This document shows, piece after piece, positions 43,421-52,221 of a stretch of DNA of 64,000 nt. The notes below the pieces were generated by a model. The model ran no database searches. It had not been told where the DNA came from and was given only the letters and a program-made list of their open reading frames with translations. Source of the stretch: Hansschlegelia plantiphila. GTDB lineage: Bacteria; Pseudomonadota; Alphaproteobacteria; Rhizobiales; Methylopilaceae. Position 1 is the stretch's first letter; the number at the start of each line of letters is the position of its first letter. Position numbers and translations under genes: made by a program. The stretch covers positions 190,755 through 254,754 of the forward strand of contig NZ_BSFI01000007.1 of the NCBI RefSeq assembly GCF_027922265.1, given 5' to 3'.

Positions 43421-44797
43421 CTAGGCCGGAAACTCGCCGACGACCCGCCGGCGCAGCCGTTTGTAGGCGCCGTAGAGCCCGAAGCGGCGGGCGGCGCGGG
43501 CGGCGCGGCCCTCGCGGGTGCGCCAGGCCTCGTCGATAGCGCGCTGCCGGTCGGAGCGCTCGATCGCCGAGCCGAGACGGCCGATCGCCGCGCGGGCGGC
43601 GGCGCAATCGCCGGCCGCCCAGGCGGCCTCCGTCTCGTTCCGCGAGGCGATGATGGTCCTGGCGAACGCCGATGACGGCGCCGCGCCATGGGCGGCCTCC
43701 TCGAACATGTAGAGGGCGTTCGGCAGCGGGACGGACGGGTCGAAGGCTTCGAGCCGGTCGATCAGCGCATCAGGGGAATGCTGGTCGCCATAGCCGACGC
43801 GGTCGAGCCACTGCGGGTCGGGCGCGCGGCGCGGCGCGGCGTCGAGCGAGGCGAGTTCGCCCAGCTTCACGCTGAGCCCGCTGCCGAACACGACATGGGC
43901 GCCGTGCGCGTTGCGGACGCCGAAATCCGCGACCAGCAGGCTCGGCACGCCATTGTCGAGCGCGTCGAACAGCGCGGTCGAGGAGATCGTGCCGAACAGG
44001 TCGGCGCGCGGCAGCAGATCGTCAAGCGGCTCATAGGAGACGAAGAGGTTCGCCGGCCGGTCGGGCAGCTTCGCGACCAGCTTCTCGACATGGCGGGTCT
44101 GGTCGTGGAAGGTCTGCTCCTCCGGGCGCACGCGCGCCTTGATCGCGACGTCCCATCCCGGGCTCGCGGCGGCGAGCCGCGCGAGCGCCGTGACCAGCTC
44201 GAACCGCCGTCTGGGATCGGCGGGCGCAGCGACCTGCTCGGCGAACACGAACAGCCTGCGGCCCGGCCCCGGCTGCGGCTTCATCGGCTGCGGCGCGGCG
44301 TCGGTCCGGCGCCTCAGGCCGGTGACGACCACCGGTTGTCCGGAAAATTCCGTGGTCGTGACGAAATGCGAGAACGCCTCGCGGTCGCGCGGCCCGTTGA
44401 GGCAGATCTGGTCGAAGCCGAGACGCCAGGCGACGCCTTCCTCGAACCGGTTGAGCACCAGCCCGTTGAAGCCGCAGAACAGCGCAGGCCGCGGGCGCCC
44501 GAGCACGCGGGCGGCCAGCTCCGCGGCATGGCGGAAGAGCGCGACCCGGCTGCCGGTCGCATAGACCCCGATGGCGTCGCAGCCGAGCGCGTCCTCCTGG
44601 ACGGCGAGCGCGCCGAGCGAGCGCTCGATGATCTCGAACCGGCCGGAAAGCCGCTCGCGAACCGCGCCGCCCATCCGTCCGGCGTCGATCGCGAAACCGA
44701 CGCGCCAGCCGCGTGCGGCGAAGGACAGCGCGAGCGGTAGCGCGCCGAAGACCTGACTGTCGAGGTCGCATGCGAACAGAACGCGGCGTTGTTTCAT
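43421..44797 (-). CDS. DUF6716-like putative glycosyltransferase, copy 2
   Basis: 458 residues. N-terminus RRVLFACDLDSQVFGALPLA, middle FCGFNGLVLNRFEEGVAWRLG, and PRADLFGTISSTALFDALDNG followed by ADFGVRNAHGAHVVFGSG, which aligns with the matching block of the copy at 39857-41152. The C-terminus is basic (AYKRLRRRVVGEF). Its stop lies 3 nt from the stop of the convergent cytidylyltransferase gene, so the two are packed end to end. It has its own promoter region facing the transglutaminase gene. Sugar transfer is inferred. Confidence 0.65.
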   Translation of the reverse strand: MKQRRVLFACDLDSQVFGALPLALSFAARGWRVGFAIDAGRMGGAVRERLSGRFEIIERSLGALAVQEDALGCDAIGVYATGSRVALFRHAAELAARVLGRPRPALFCGFNGLVLNRFEEGVAWRLGFDQICLNGPRDREAFSHFVTTTEFSGQPVVVTGLRRRTDAAPQPMKPQPGPGRRLFVFAEQVAAPADPRRRFELVTALARLAAASPGWDVAIKARVRPEEQTFHDQTRHVEKLVAKLPDRPANLFVSYEPLDDLLPRADLFGTISSTALFDALDNGVPSLLVADFGVRNAHGAHVVFGSGLSVKLGELASLDAAPRRAPDPQWLDRVGYGDQHSPDALIDRLEAFDPSVPLPNALYMFEEAAHGAAPSSAFARTIIASRNETEAAWAAGDCAAARAAIGRLGSAIERSDRQRAIDEAWRTREGRAARAARRFGLYGAYKRLRRRVVGEFPA

Positions 44798-44975
44798 CGA
44801 GACGTCATCGATCCGTCGCGCGGGCGGCGTGAATTTTGCCTGTCGATAAAGGCAACGATCATAGGCGTGCAGGCGTTTAACGGCCGTATGCGCGTCCCCG
44901 CTTCCGCTCCAGATTCAGGCGTCACATCATGCCCCTCGTCCCGCCGGCCGCCCGAGCGATCCAGCGACGGTCCTC

Positions 44976-45785
44976 ATGAAGGTCCGCGTGGGTTTCGAGA
45001 TCGCCTACACGTTCCAACAGACCACCCCCTTGCTCGCGATGCTGAACATACATCCGAGCCGGGAGAAGGACCTGATCGTCTCGGACCGAATTACGGTTGA
45101 ACCTCACGTTCCGATCTCCGTCTATCTCGACGGTTTCGGCAATATCTGCAGCCGCATGACCGCGCCGGCCGGCGATTTCACCCTGAGGACCAACGCGCTT
45201 GTCGCCGACAGCGGCGAGCCTGACCTTTACGCGCCGGACGCCGTCCAGATCGCCGTCGAGGACCTCCCCGACGACACGCTCGTCTACCTCCTCGGCAGCC
45301 GCTACTGCGAAACCGATCGGCTGAGCGAGACCGCATGGAGCCTGTTCGGCAATACGGCGCCGGGATGGAGCCGCGTTCAGGCGATCGTCGACTACGTTCA
45401 TCACCGCATCAATTTCGGCTACCGCTTCGCGCGGCCGACGAAGTCCGCCTACGAGGCTTATGAGGAGCAGCAGGGCGTCTGCCGCGATTTCGCGCATCTT
45501 GCGGTCACGCTCTGCCGCTGCATGAACATTCCGGCGCGCTACGCCACCGGCTATCTCGGCGACATCGGCGTGCCGAAGGACCCGGCTCCGATGGATTTCA
45601 GCGCCTGGATGGAGGTCTATCTCGGCGGCCGCTGGTACACCTTCGACGCCCGCCACAACAAGCCCCGCATCGCCCGCATCGTCATGGGCCGCGGCCGCGA
45701 CGCCTCCGACGTCGCGCTGACCAACGTGTTCGGCCCGAGCTACCTCAAGACGTTCAACGTCTGGACCGACGAGGTGGTGGAGTGA
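44976..45785 (+). CDS. Transglutaminase-like protein with an altered catalytic triad
   Basis: 269 residues. An N-terminal beta domain (FEIAYTFQQTTPLLAML) precedes the transglutaminase core. Cys169 (QQGVCRDFAHLAVTLCR) and Asp224 (RWYTFDARHN) are in place. The position that normally holds the catalytic His is Ser209 (MDFSAWMEVYLGG, codon AGC at 45600-45602). Classic members are Cys peptidases or crosslinking enzymes; with Ser here the protein may be inactive or use another base. Cytoplasmic, no signal peptide. Confidence 0.85.
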   Translation: MKVRVGFEIAYTFQQTTPLLAMLNIHPSREKDLIVSDRITVEPHVPISVYLDGFGNICSRMTAPAGDFTLRTNALVADSGEPDLYAPDAVQIAVEDLPDDTLVYLLGSRYCETDRLSETAWSLFGNTAPGWSRVQAIVDYVHHRINFGYRFARPTKSAYEAYEEQQGVCRDFAHLAVTLCRCMNIPARYATGYLGDIGVPKDPAPMDFSAWMEVYLGGRWYTFDARHNKPRIARIVMGRGRDASDVALTNVFGPSYLKTFNVWTDEVVE

Positions 45786-45862
45786 CGGCGGCCCCGCCCG
45801 AAGGCGCCGGCCGCCGCGACGTCTCGCGCGCAGCCAGCCGCTGAGGGCCGGGGCGTCGGACG

Positions 45863-46051
45863 CTAGCGCCTCGACAGAGCGACCAGAACGAGCCCGAAGA
45901 TCGCCAGCGCGGCGCCGTAATAGGCCCATTCGCTCTGGTTGATCATGAAGCTTTCGCTCGGCCAGGCGATATAGCCGGCGCCCTGGCCGATCCAGAGGCC
46001 GCCGATCGCAAGGGACAGGACGCCGACGATCAGGAGAAGCGCTTTCATCAT
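45863..46051 (-). CDS. Small two-helix membrane protein
   Basis: 62 residues: a first membrane segment (about residues 4-22, LLLIVGVLSLAIGGLWIGQG), a short loop (YIAWPSESFMINQSEW) and a second segment (about 44-60) ending in Arg-Arg. No family name known to me, but similar short proteins with a PSxSFMIxxxxW-like loop occur near stress genes in Alphaproteobacteria. Divergent from the TPP enzyme gene across 245 bp. Confidence 0.75.
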   Translation of the reverse strand: MMKALLLIVGVLSLAIGGLWIGQGAGYIAWPSESFMINQSEWAYYGAALAIFGLVLVALSRR

Positions 46052-46107
46052 GTGATTCCTCTTGGTCGCCCGGATCGGCGACTGCTTCTGGGCGCTATAA
46101 CGGCGCC

Positions 46108-46133
46108 CGTCATATGGCGCGCTTGATATGACG
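46108..46133. promoter_or_regulatory. Inverted repeat in a divergent intergenic region
   Basis: CGTCATAT (46108-46115) and ATATGACG (46126-46133) are perfect inverted arms with a 10-nt spacer, 57 bp upstream of the small membrane-protein gene. Candidate operator. Confidence 0.4.
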
Positions 46134-46183
46134 CCGCAGCGTCATTGCGGGCGCCGGTCTCGCGGACCGCGATCCGGCGCACG

Positions 46184-46209
46184 GGAACATGACCGCGGGC
46201 CGCGGAGTT
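46184..46209 (+). promoter_or_regulatory. Possible EcfG-type promoter for the TPP enzyme gene
   Basis: GGAAC at 46184-46188, a 17-nt spacer, then AGTT at 46206-46209. This is one mismatch from the stress consensus (CGTT) and lies about 90 bp before the start at 46297. Confidence 0.4.
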
Positions 46210-46296
46210 CTCCCAGCAAGATCCTCGGACTGACGATTGCGCCTCGAGACAATTCTCGCGTGCTCGTGCAGCCGAACATCCAGCGAGGAGAACCGC

Positions 46297-48075
46297 ATGA
46301 CCCGGACGGTCGGCGACTATTTCTGGGACCGCCTCAAGGCCTGGGGCGTGACCCGCGTGTTCGGTTATCCGGGCGACGGCGTGAACGGTCTGCTGGGCGC
46401 TCTCAACCGCCGGGACGGCGACATCAAGTTCGTCCAGACGCGCCATGAGGAGATGGCGGCCTTCATGGCCTCGGCTCACGCCAAGTTCACGGGAGAGCTT
46501 GGCGTCTGCCTCGCGACCTCGGGGCCTGGGGCGTCCCACCTTCTCACCGGGCTCTATGACGCAGCCGCCGACCATATGCCGGTGCTCGCGATCGCCGGCC
46601 AGCAGGCGCGCACCGCGCTCGGGTCGCACTACCAGCAGGAGATCGATCTCAAGGCGATGTTCAAGGACGTCGCCGGCGCGTTCTGCGAGCAGGCGAACGT
46701 GCCGAGCCAGGTCCGCCACCTGATCGATCGGGCGGCCCGCATCGCGATCGGCGAGCGCGCGGTGACGGCTTTGATCTTCCCGAACGACCTGCAGGATCTT
46801 CCCTATGAAGAGCCGCCTCGCCTCCACGGTTCGGTGTTCTCGGGCGTCGGCTACGCAAAGCCGAAGGTCACGCCCTATGAGCGGGACCTGAAGCGCGCCG
46901 CCGCCGTGCTGAACGAGGGCTCGCGGGTCGCCATCCTGGTCGGGGCCGGCGCTCTCGGCGCCACCGACGAGGTGATCGAAATCGCGGAGCGCCTGGGCGC
47001 AGGCGTCGCCAAGGCGCTGCTCGGCAAGGCCGCGCTGCCGGACGACCTGCCTTTCGTCACCGGCTCGATCGGCCTGCTCGGGACGCCGGCGAGCTCCGAG
47101 ATGATGGAGGCCTGCGACACGCTGCTCATGATCGGCACGGGCTTTCCCTATTCGGAGTTCCTGCCTGAGCCGGGCCAGGCGCGCGCGGTCCAGATCGACC
47201 TCAAGCCGGGCATGCTGTCGCTGCGCTATCCGGTCGAAGTCCCGCTCGTCGGCGACGCCGCGGAGACGCTCGCGGCGCTCCTGCCGCTGATCGAGCCGAA
47301 GGACCGCGGCTCGTGGCGGCGGAAGGTCGAGAAGAGCGTCGAGAAATCCTGGAGGACGATGGAGAAGCGGGCGATGGTCTCCGCCGAGCCCGTCAATCCG
47401 CAGCGCGTGTTCTGGGAGCTCAGCCCGCGGCTGCCCGAGCGCGCGATCCTGACCTCCGACAGCGGCTCCTGCGCGAACTGGTACGCGCGCGACCTCAAGA
47501 TCCGCCGCGGCATGAAAGCCTCGCTGTCGGGCGGCCTCGCGTCCATGGGCGCCGCCGTGCCTTACGCGATCGCCGCGAAATTCGCGTATCCGGACCGTCC
47601 CGTCATCGCGCTGGTCGGCGACGGCGCCATGCAGATGAACAACATGGCCGAGCTCATCACGATCCAGAAATACTGGCGCGAATGGGCGACCCCGAACCTC
47701 GTGGTGATGGTGCTGAACAACGAGGACCTGAACCAGGTCACCTGGGAGCAGCGTGCGATGGAGGGCGATCCGAAATTCGAGACCTCCCAGGCGCTTCCCA
47801 ACGTGCCCTATCACCGTTTCGCCGAACTGATCGGCCTGAAGGGTTTGTATGTCGACGATCCGGACAGGCTGGGCGAGGCGTGGGACGACGCGCTGTCGGC
47901 CGACCGCCCGGTGGTGCTCGAGGTCAAGACCGACCCCAACGTCCCGCCGATGCCGCCACACCTTACGCTCAGCCAGATCCGCGCCTTCATGACCTCGTGG
48001 CCGCGCGATCCGGAGCGCGGCGGCGTCTTGCGCAACACCGCGAAGGCGGCGCTCAGCGTGCTGACGCCGGGATAG
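46297..48075 (+). CDS. Thiamine pyrophosphate enzyme, pyruvate oxidase-like
   Basis: 592 residues with the three-domain layout of the acetolactate synthase/pyruvate oxidase family. The catalytic Glu is in VQTRHEEMAAF near residue 50; GSHYQQEIDLKAMFKDVA near 120 is the pyruvate oxidase-type segment; the TPP motif begins GDGAMQMNNMAELI near 450 and ends LNNEDLNQV. Ribosome site GAGGAGA at 46285-46291. It probably decarboxylates a 2-oxo acid. A DUF3175 gene follows 24 nt downstream, suggesting a stress operon. Confidence 0.88.
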   Translation: MTRTVGDYFWDRLKAWGVTRVFGYPGDGVNGLLGALNRRDGDIKFVQTRHEEMAAFMASAHAKFTGELGVCLATSGPGASHLLTGLYDAAADHMPVLAIAGQQARTALGSHYQQEIDLKAMFKDVAGAFCEQANVPSQVRHLIDRAARIAIGERAVTALIFPNDLQDLPYEEPPRLHGSVFSGVGYAKPKVTPYERDLKRAAAVLNEGSRVAILVGAGALGATDEVIEIAERLGAGVAKALLGKAALPDDLPFVTGSIGLLGTPASSEMMEACDTLLMIGTGFPYSEFLPEPGQARAVQIDLKPGMLSLRYPVEVPLVGDAAETLAALLPLIEPKDRGSWRRKVEKSVEKSWRTMEKRAMVSAEPVNPQRVFWELSPRLPERAILTSDSGSCANWYARDLKIRRGMKASLSGGLASMGAAVPYAIAAKFAYPDRPVIALVGDGAMQMNNMAELITIQKYWREWATPNLVVMVLNNEDLNQVTWEQRAMEGDPKFETSQALPNVPYHRFAELIGLKGLYVDDPDRLGEAWDDALSADRPVVLEVKTDPNVPPMPPHLTLSQIRAFMTSWPRDPERGGVLRNTAKAALSVLTPG

Positions 48076-48099
48076 GCGGCGAAAGAGGAGGGCGCAGCC

Positions 48100-48405
48100 A
48101 TGGCTTCACCGAAGCAGAGCCACGCGAAAAGCGGGGAGAAATGGTCCCAGGAGGTGACGGAGACCAGCGACGCTCTCGATCTCGAAGAGGGCGTTTTCAC
48201 CAAGGACGACCCGGCCGAGATCGCCGGATCGCTGAAGCGTTCGGCGGAGAAGAGCGACCGCCGGAAATCCGATCCTTACCGCTCGGCGATCTCGATGCTG
48301 ACGTTCCACATCAACCGCTCGGGCAAGAATCTCGACGCAGGGCGGCGCAAGACGCTCGAAGCCGCCAAGGATGAACTGCGCAAGCTGTTCGGAAGGGAGG
48401 AATAA
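48100..48405 (+). CDS. DUF3175 domain protein
   Basis: 101 residues, highly charged. The DUF3175 core is visible: KWSQEVTETSDALDLEEGVF, DDPAEIAGSLKRSAE, SAISMLTFHINRSGKNL. The family is small, often plant- or soil-bacterial, of unknown function, and frequently near stress genes. It begins 24 nt after the TPP enzyme gene. Confidence 0.85.
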   Translation: MASPKQSHAKSGEKWSQEVTETSDALDLEEGVFTKDDPAEIAGSLKRSAEKSDRRKSDPYRSAISMLTFHINRSGKNLDAGRRKTLEAAKDELRKLFGREE

Positions 48406-48517
48406 GCGCGGCGCTTTAGCAGGGCCATCGGCCCTCGGTTGATCGGGCGGCCTCCGGTCACCAGATCATTCGCCGAAGAACATCTTCTGTTTGTATCGGC
48501 GGCTCGAGGAGGCCGAC

Positions 48518-48742
48518 ATGGCGAATCCTGCAATCACCACAGGCCTTGTCGCCATAGGCATGGGACTCCTGTTCGGAGCGCTTCGCGCGACGCTTCGACA
48601 GGTCGGTCAGCCTCACCAGGCGGCGCAATCCGAGAGGCGCCTTCTGACGGATCTCGCCAGGGACAGCGTCCTGTGCGGCGGCATCGTCCTCGCCGTCATC
48701 GCGGCCGGCGAGTCGCTCGCGGCGTTCGTCCTGGCGCATTGA
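48518..48742 (+). CDS. Small membrane protein of unknown function
   Basis: 74 residues. A strong ribosome site (GAGGAGG at 48506-48512) fixes the start at 48518. Two hydrophobic segments (TTGLVAIGMGLLFGALRATL and SVLCGGIVLAVIAAGESLAAF) flank a charged loop. No family recognised. Convergent with the following small gene, whose stop is 18 nt away. Confidence 0.65.
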   Translation: MANPAITTGLVAIGMGLLFGALRATLRQVGQPHQAAQSERRLLTDLARDSVLCGGIVLAVIAAGESLAAFVLAH

Positions 48743-48760
48743 GGACGGCGGCCGGCCGGC

Positions 48761-48982
48761 TTAGGCCTCAGCGGTCTTGGTCGGGCGGCCTTTCGGCTTC
48801 GGCTTCATGGCGGCCTTCGCGTCGGCTTTCTCCTTCTCCAACCGCGCGAGCCGCAGCCTTGCGGTCTTGGCGTCTCGGGCGGCGGTCTCACGATCGATGA
48901 TCTCGCGCGCAGAGCGCGTCGTCTCATCGGCTTTCGAAGCCGCGAACAGTTTGCCGGTACGGCCAATGGCTTGATCGGACAT
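48761..48982 (-). CDS. Small Lys/Ala-rich helical protein
   Basis: 73 residues, almost entirely charged and helical (RLRLARLEKEKADAKAAMKP), with a Lys/Pro-rich end containing KPKGRPTK, an AT-hook-like element. It may bind DNA. No recognised family. Transcribed toward the membrane-protein gene at 48518. Confidence 0.65.
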   Translation of the reverse strand: MSDQAIGRTGKLFAASKADETTRSAREIIDRETAARDAKTARLRLARLEKEKADAKAAMKPKPKGRPTKTAEA

Positions 48983-49166
48983 CGGCTCTCCTTTGCATGA
49001 CGCGGAGCCGGATCGGCCCCACGGGCAAACACCTTAGCATTACATTGCCCAGTCCGCCTTCCCCGCGCCGGTCGCCGCCCTCGAAGAAGGCCGCATCCCC
49101 TCCGGAAGCCGGGCGCGGACGCGCTTCAGGCCAAGCCGCTCCAAGAGCGCCGGCGCTTCCGGTCGC

Positions 49167-49928
49167 TCACTTGCCGCCGGTGACGTCGAGGACCGTGTTG
49201 GTGATGAAGGAGGCCTCGGCGCTCGCCAGCCAGAGGATCGCCTGCGCGACCTCCTCAGGTTGGCCGCCTCTTCCCATGGGGATCGCGTCCTTGACGCGAT
49301 CCACCCGTCCCGGCTCTCCGCCGCTGGCGTGCATCTCAGTGTAGATGTGCCCAGGGCGAATGCAGGCGACGCGTATCCCCTCCCGCGCGACCTCCTTGGC
49401 GAAGCCGGTGGAGAATGTCTCAAGCGCGCCCTTCGAGGCGGCGTAGTCGACATATTCGTTCGGACTGCCGAGCCGGGCCGACGCCGATGAGATGTTGATC
49501 ACGACGCCGCCCCGCCCGTTGTGACGATACGACATGCGCTTCGCCGCCTGCTGCGCGCAGAGGATCGGGCCGATCGCGTTGACCGCGAAGATCCGCTGCA
49601 TCCGCTCGAATCCGAGATCCTCCAGCCGCGACTGCCGCCCGATTATCGCGGCGTTGTTCACCAGCACATCGATCCGGCCGAAGGTCGCGTCGATCGCGGC
49701 GAAGAGCTGGGCGACCTGCTCGGGATCCGCGCTGTCCGCGCGCACGGGCAGGGCCCGACGCCCTAAAGCCTCGACATCGGCCGCCACCTCAAGGGCGGCG
49801 GACTCGTTCGAGACGAAGCTGATCGCCACATCATAGCCTCGTGCGGCGGCGAGCCGCGCCGTCGCTGCGCCTACGCCGCGGCTTCCGCCTGTGATCAGGA
49901 TCAGCGGCGCCTGAGAGATCGTTTCCAT
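49167..49928 (-). CDS. SDR family oxidoreductase
   Basis: 253 residues from METISQAP; an ATG five codons upstream is also possible. Short-chain dehydrogenase: cofactor motif TGGSRGVGAATA near residue 12, NNAA near 90, catalytic Ser in NISSASARLGS and Tyr-Lys in YAASKGAL, C-terminal VTGGK. NADP-type residues are suggested by the Arg in the glycine loop. Substrate unknown. It lies 22 nt after the MFS gene and was probably acquired or regulated with it by the divergent LysR protein. Confidence 0.92.
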   Translation of the reverse strand: METISQAPLILITGGSRGVGAATARLAAARGYDVAISFVSNESAALEVAADVEALGRRALPVRADSADPEQVAQLFAAIDATFGRIDVLVNNAAIIGRQSRLEDLGFERMQRIFAVNAIGPILCAQQAAKRMSYRHNGRGGVVINISSASARLGSPNEYVDYAASKGALETFSTGFAKEVAREGIRVACIRPGHIYTEMHASGGEPGRVDRVKDAIPMGRGGQPEEVAQAILWLASAEASFITNTVLDVTGGK

Positions 49929-49950
49929 TTGGCGAACCTTCATGTGGCGC

Positions 49951-51132
49951 TCAGCGCGACAAGTGCGGCGCGAGCAGGACCGCGAACGGCAGCGTGAGCA
50001 GCGCCGTCGCCGCCGCCCCGGCCATCCCCCAGGCCCAGCCGCCGGCGTCGCCGACGACGCCATAGAGGACGGGGGCGAGCGCGCCGGAGCCGATGACGGC
50101 GGTGTAGAAGATCGCGAAGGCGTTCTCCACGCGGCCGGCCGGAGCAATCTCGGGGACGGTGCCGTAGAGGACCGTCGATGTGCCGTTCAGCGCGACGCCG
50201 ACCGCCGGCAGGAGCGCGAGCGCCGGAACCAGGGGCAACGTCATGGATCCGAGGATCAGGACGACGGTGGCGCCTTCGGTCAGCAGAACGGTGCGCAGAA
50301 CGCCGAGGCGCTCGCCCAGCCAGCCGCAGGCGAACTTGCCGGCCGCGCCGCCGACGAACACCGCGGCGAAAGCGCCGCCAATGGTGGGAAGCGTCGCGCC
50401 TTTCGACTGAAGCATGAACGGCAGGAACGTCAGGAAGCCCATGCGGGCGGCCGTATCCAAGCCGCCGATGGCGCAAAGCAGCGGGAAGCCGCCCCGGCGT
50501 CCGACGTCGCTTCTGCTGCGCTCCGGAGCCGCCGTCTCCGCTCTGCGAATCGCCGGCATGAACGCCACCGCCGCGGCGGCCACCAGTCCGAGTGCAGCCA
50601 ACACCAAAAGCGCGCTTCGCCAGGACGTCAGCGTCAGAAGCACGGAGGTCAGAGCCGGCAGCGCCGCCTTTCCGAGGTCGCCGCTGAAATTGTATGTCCC
50701 GATCGGGCCTCGCGCGGCCTTGCCGAAAGCCCGCGACACCGCCGCCGACGCGATCGGATGCTGGGTGCTCGATCCGGCGCCGGACACGGCGAGGCTTGCG
50801 CAGAGACCGATGAAGCCGCCCGAGAACCCGGCGAAAACATATCCGAGAACAGCGAGCGCCGTCCCCGCCGCGAGGATCGCGCGCCCGTCCATTCGCTCCG
50901 CCAGACGTCCCGACGGCACCTGCAGCGCAGCCATCGCGCCGGCGTAGACGCCGCGAAGGAGCGCGAGCAGGCTGTAGCTCAGGCCAAACTCCGCCTGCCA
51001 GATCGGCAGGAGCACGTAGATGAGGTCCGTGTATCCGTCATGCAGGGCGTGCACGAGGCTGGTGATGGCCAGCGTGCGGTTGGCGCCTGCTCGGCCGGAC
51101 ACATCAGCGGAAATCGAATGGGCCAACGACAT
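49951..51132 (-). CDS. MFS transporter, fosmidomycin-resistance (Fsr) type
   Basis: 393 residues, twelve membrane segments. The N-terminus HALHDGYTDLIYVLLPIWQ carries the HxxxDxY pattern of Fsr-type efflux proteins, and the loop after TM2 has the MFS signature PSGRLAERMDGRAILAAG. It likely exports a small drug or acid. Divergent from the LysR gene by 91 bp and followed by the SDR gene. Confidence 0.88.
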   Translation of the reverse strand: MSLAHSISADVSGRAGANRTLAITSLVHALHDGYTDLIYVLLPIWQAEFGLSYSLLALLRGVYAGAMAALQVPSGRLAERMDGRAILAAGTALAVLGYVFAGFSGGFIGLCASLAVSGAGSSTQHPIASAAVSRAFGKAARGPIGTYNFSGDLGKAALPALTSVLLTLTSWRSALLVLAALGLVAAAAVAFMPAIRRAETAAPERSRSDVGRRGGFPLLCAIGGLDTAARMGFLTFLPFMLQSKGATLPTIGGAFAAVFVGGAAGKFACGWLGERLGVLRTVLLTEGATVVLILGSMTLPLVPALALLPAVGVALNGTSTVLYGTVPEIAPAGRVENAFAIFYTAVIGSGALAPVLYGVVGDAGGWAWGMAGAAATALLTLPFAVLLAPHLSR

Positions 51133-51223
51133 GGGAGTCCAGTGCGAGAGGTTTCGTCACACATCGCCTGGGTGGATCGCTCTGACAAACGACTTATCCT
51201 GACATGATCTGTGAGGAAAACTG

Positions 51224-52120
51224 ATGCGAACGGATCGCCGGCTCCCCCCGTTGAACGCCCTGCGAGTCTTCGAGGCCGCCGCCCGGAACCAGAGCTTCAC
51301 CCGCGCGGCGGAGGAGCTTCATCTCACGCACGGCGCGATCAGCCGACAGGTCCGCGCACTGGAGGACTGGTTCGGTCGGGCGCTGTTCATACGCACCAAC
51401 CGACGCGTCACGCTGACGGAGAGCGGCGCGGCCTATCTCGCAGAAATCGGAGCGGCCTTCGATCGGATCTCGGCGGCGACCGCGCGGCATCTAGAGCAGG
51501 GTCCGGGTCGGCTGCTGCGCGTGAACGCCCTGGCGACCTTCACGCTTCGCTGGCTTATCCCGCGTCTATCGGCGTTTCAGCTGGCGCATCCCAACGTCGA
51601 GGTTCGACTGACGACATCGAACGCGCCGCTCCACGATCTGCACGATCCCTATGATGTCGCCATCCGCGGCGGCCCGGAGCAGATCCATGGCCACGTCGCG
51701 CAGCTTTTCCTGCCGGAAACGCGCATCCCGGTTTGCAGTCCGCGGCTGCTGCAGCGTCTTGCGTTGACCGCGCCCGAGGATCTCGCGCGCCACACCCTGT
51801 TGCACGCAGCCACGCTGCCCGGCGTCTGGCCGCAATGGCTCGTCGCAGCAAGAGTGCCGAACCTGGCGCCCGCAGGTTCGGTGACGTTCGAGCATTTTTA
51901 CCTGACGCTGCAGGCGGCTCTCGACGGGGTAGGGATCGCCATGGGGCCGACGGCGCTCGTTGCGGACGACGTGAAGGCCGGCCGTCTCGTCATGCCGTTC
52001 GAAGGGCCCGCGCTCGCGGCCCGAAGCTACTTCACTTACGTCCCCGACGCTCGCGCCGATGATCCCGCCGTCCAGGCGTTCTGCAGCTGGCTTCGCCGAC
52101 CCGACAGGCGATCGGACTGA
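51224..52120 (+). CDS. LysR family transcriptional regulator, GcvA-like
   Basis: 298 residues. The N-terminal winged helix is textbook (LPPLNALRVFEAAARNQSFT, RAAEELHLTHGAISRQVRAL, RALFIRTNRRVTLTESG), followed by a ligand-binding domain from about residue 90. The opening LPPLNALRVFEA is typical of the GcvA subgroup. Its divergent position next to the MFS-SDR unit makes those genes its probable targets. Confidence 0.93.
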   Translation: MRTDRRLPPLNALRVFEAAARNQSFTRAAEELHLTHGAISRQVRALEDWFGRALFIRTNRRVTLTESGAAYLAEIGAAFDRISAATARHLEQGPGRLLRVNALATFTLRWLIPRLSAFQLAHPNVEVRLTTSNAPLHDLHDPYDVAIRGGPEQIHGHVAQLFLPETRIPVCSPRLLQRLALTAPEDLARHTLLHAATLPGVWPQWLVAARVPNLAPAGSVTFEHFYLTLQAALDGVGIAMGPTALVADDVKAGRLVMPFEGPALAARSYFTYVPDARADDPAVQAFCSWLRRPDRRSD

Positions 52121-52221
52121 CCGCTGGCCCGTCGCCTCAACGGTCATGCCGGCAGGCCATGCGCCCGACAGCCGTTTTTTCGTGCGCGTCCGGCGCGCGC
52201 CCGGTAAGACCTGACGATCAG

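Noticed and set aside
46048..47961. A 637-codon open frame opposite the TPP enzyme gene
   Set aside because: Antisense shadow of a well-supported gene; low-complexity translation.
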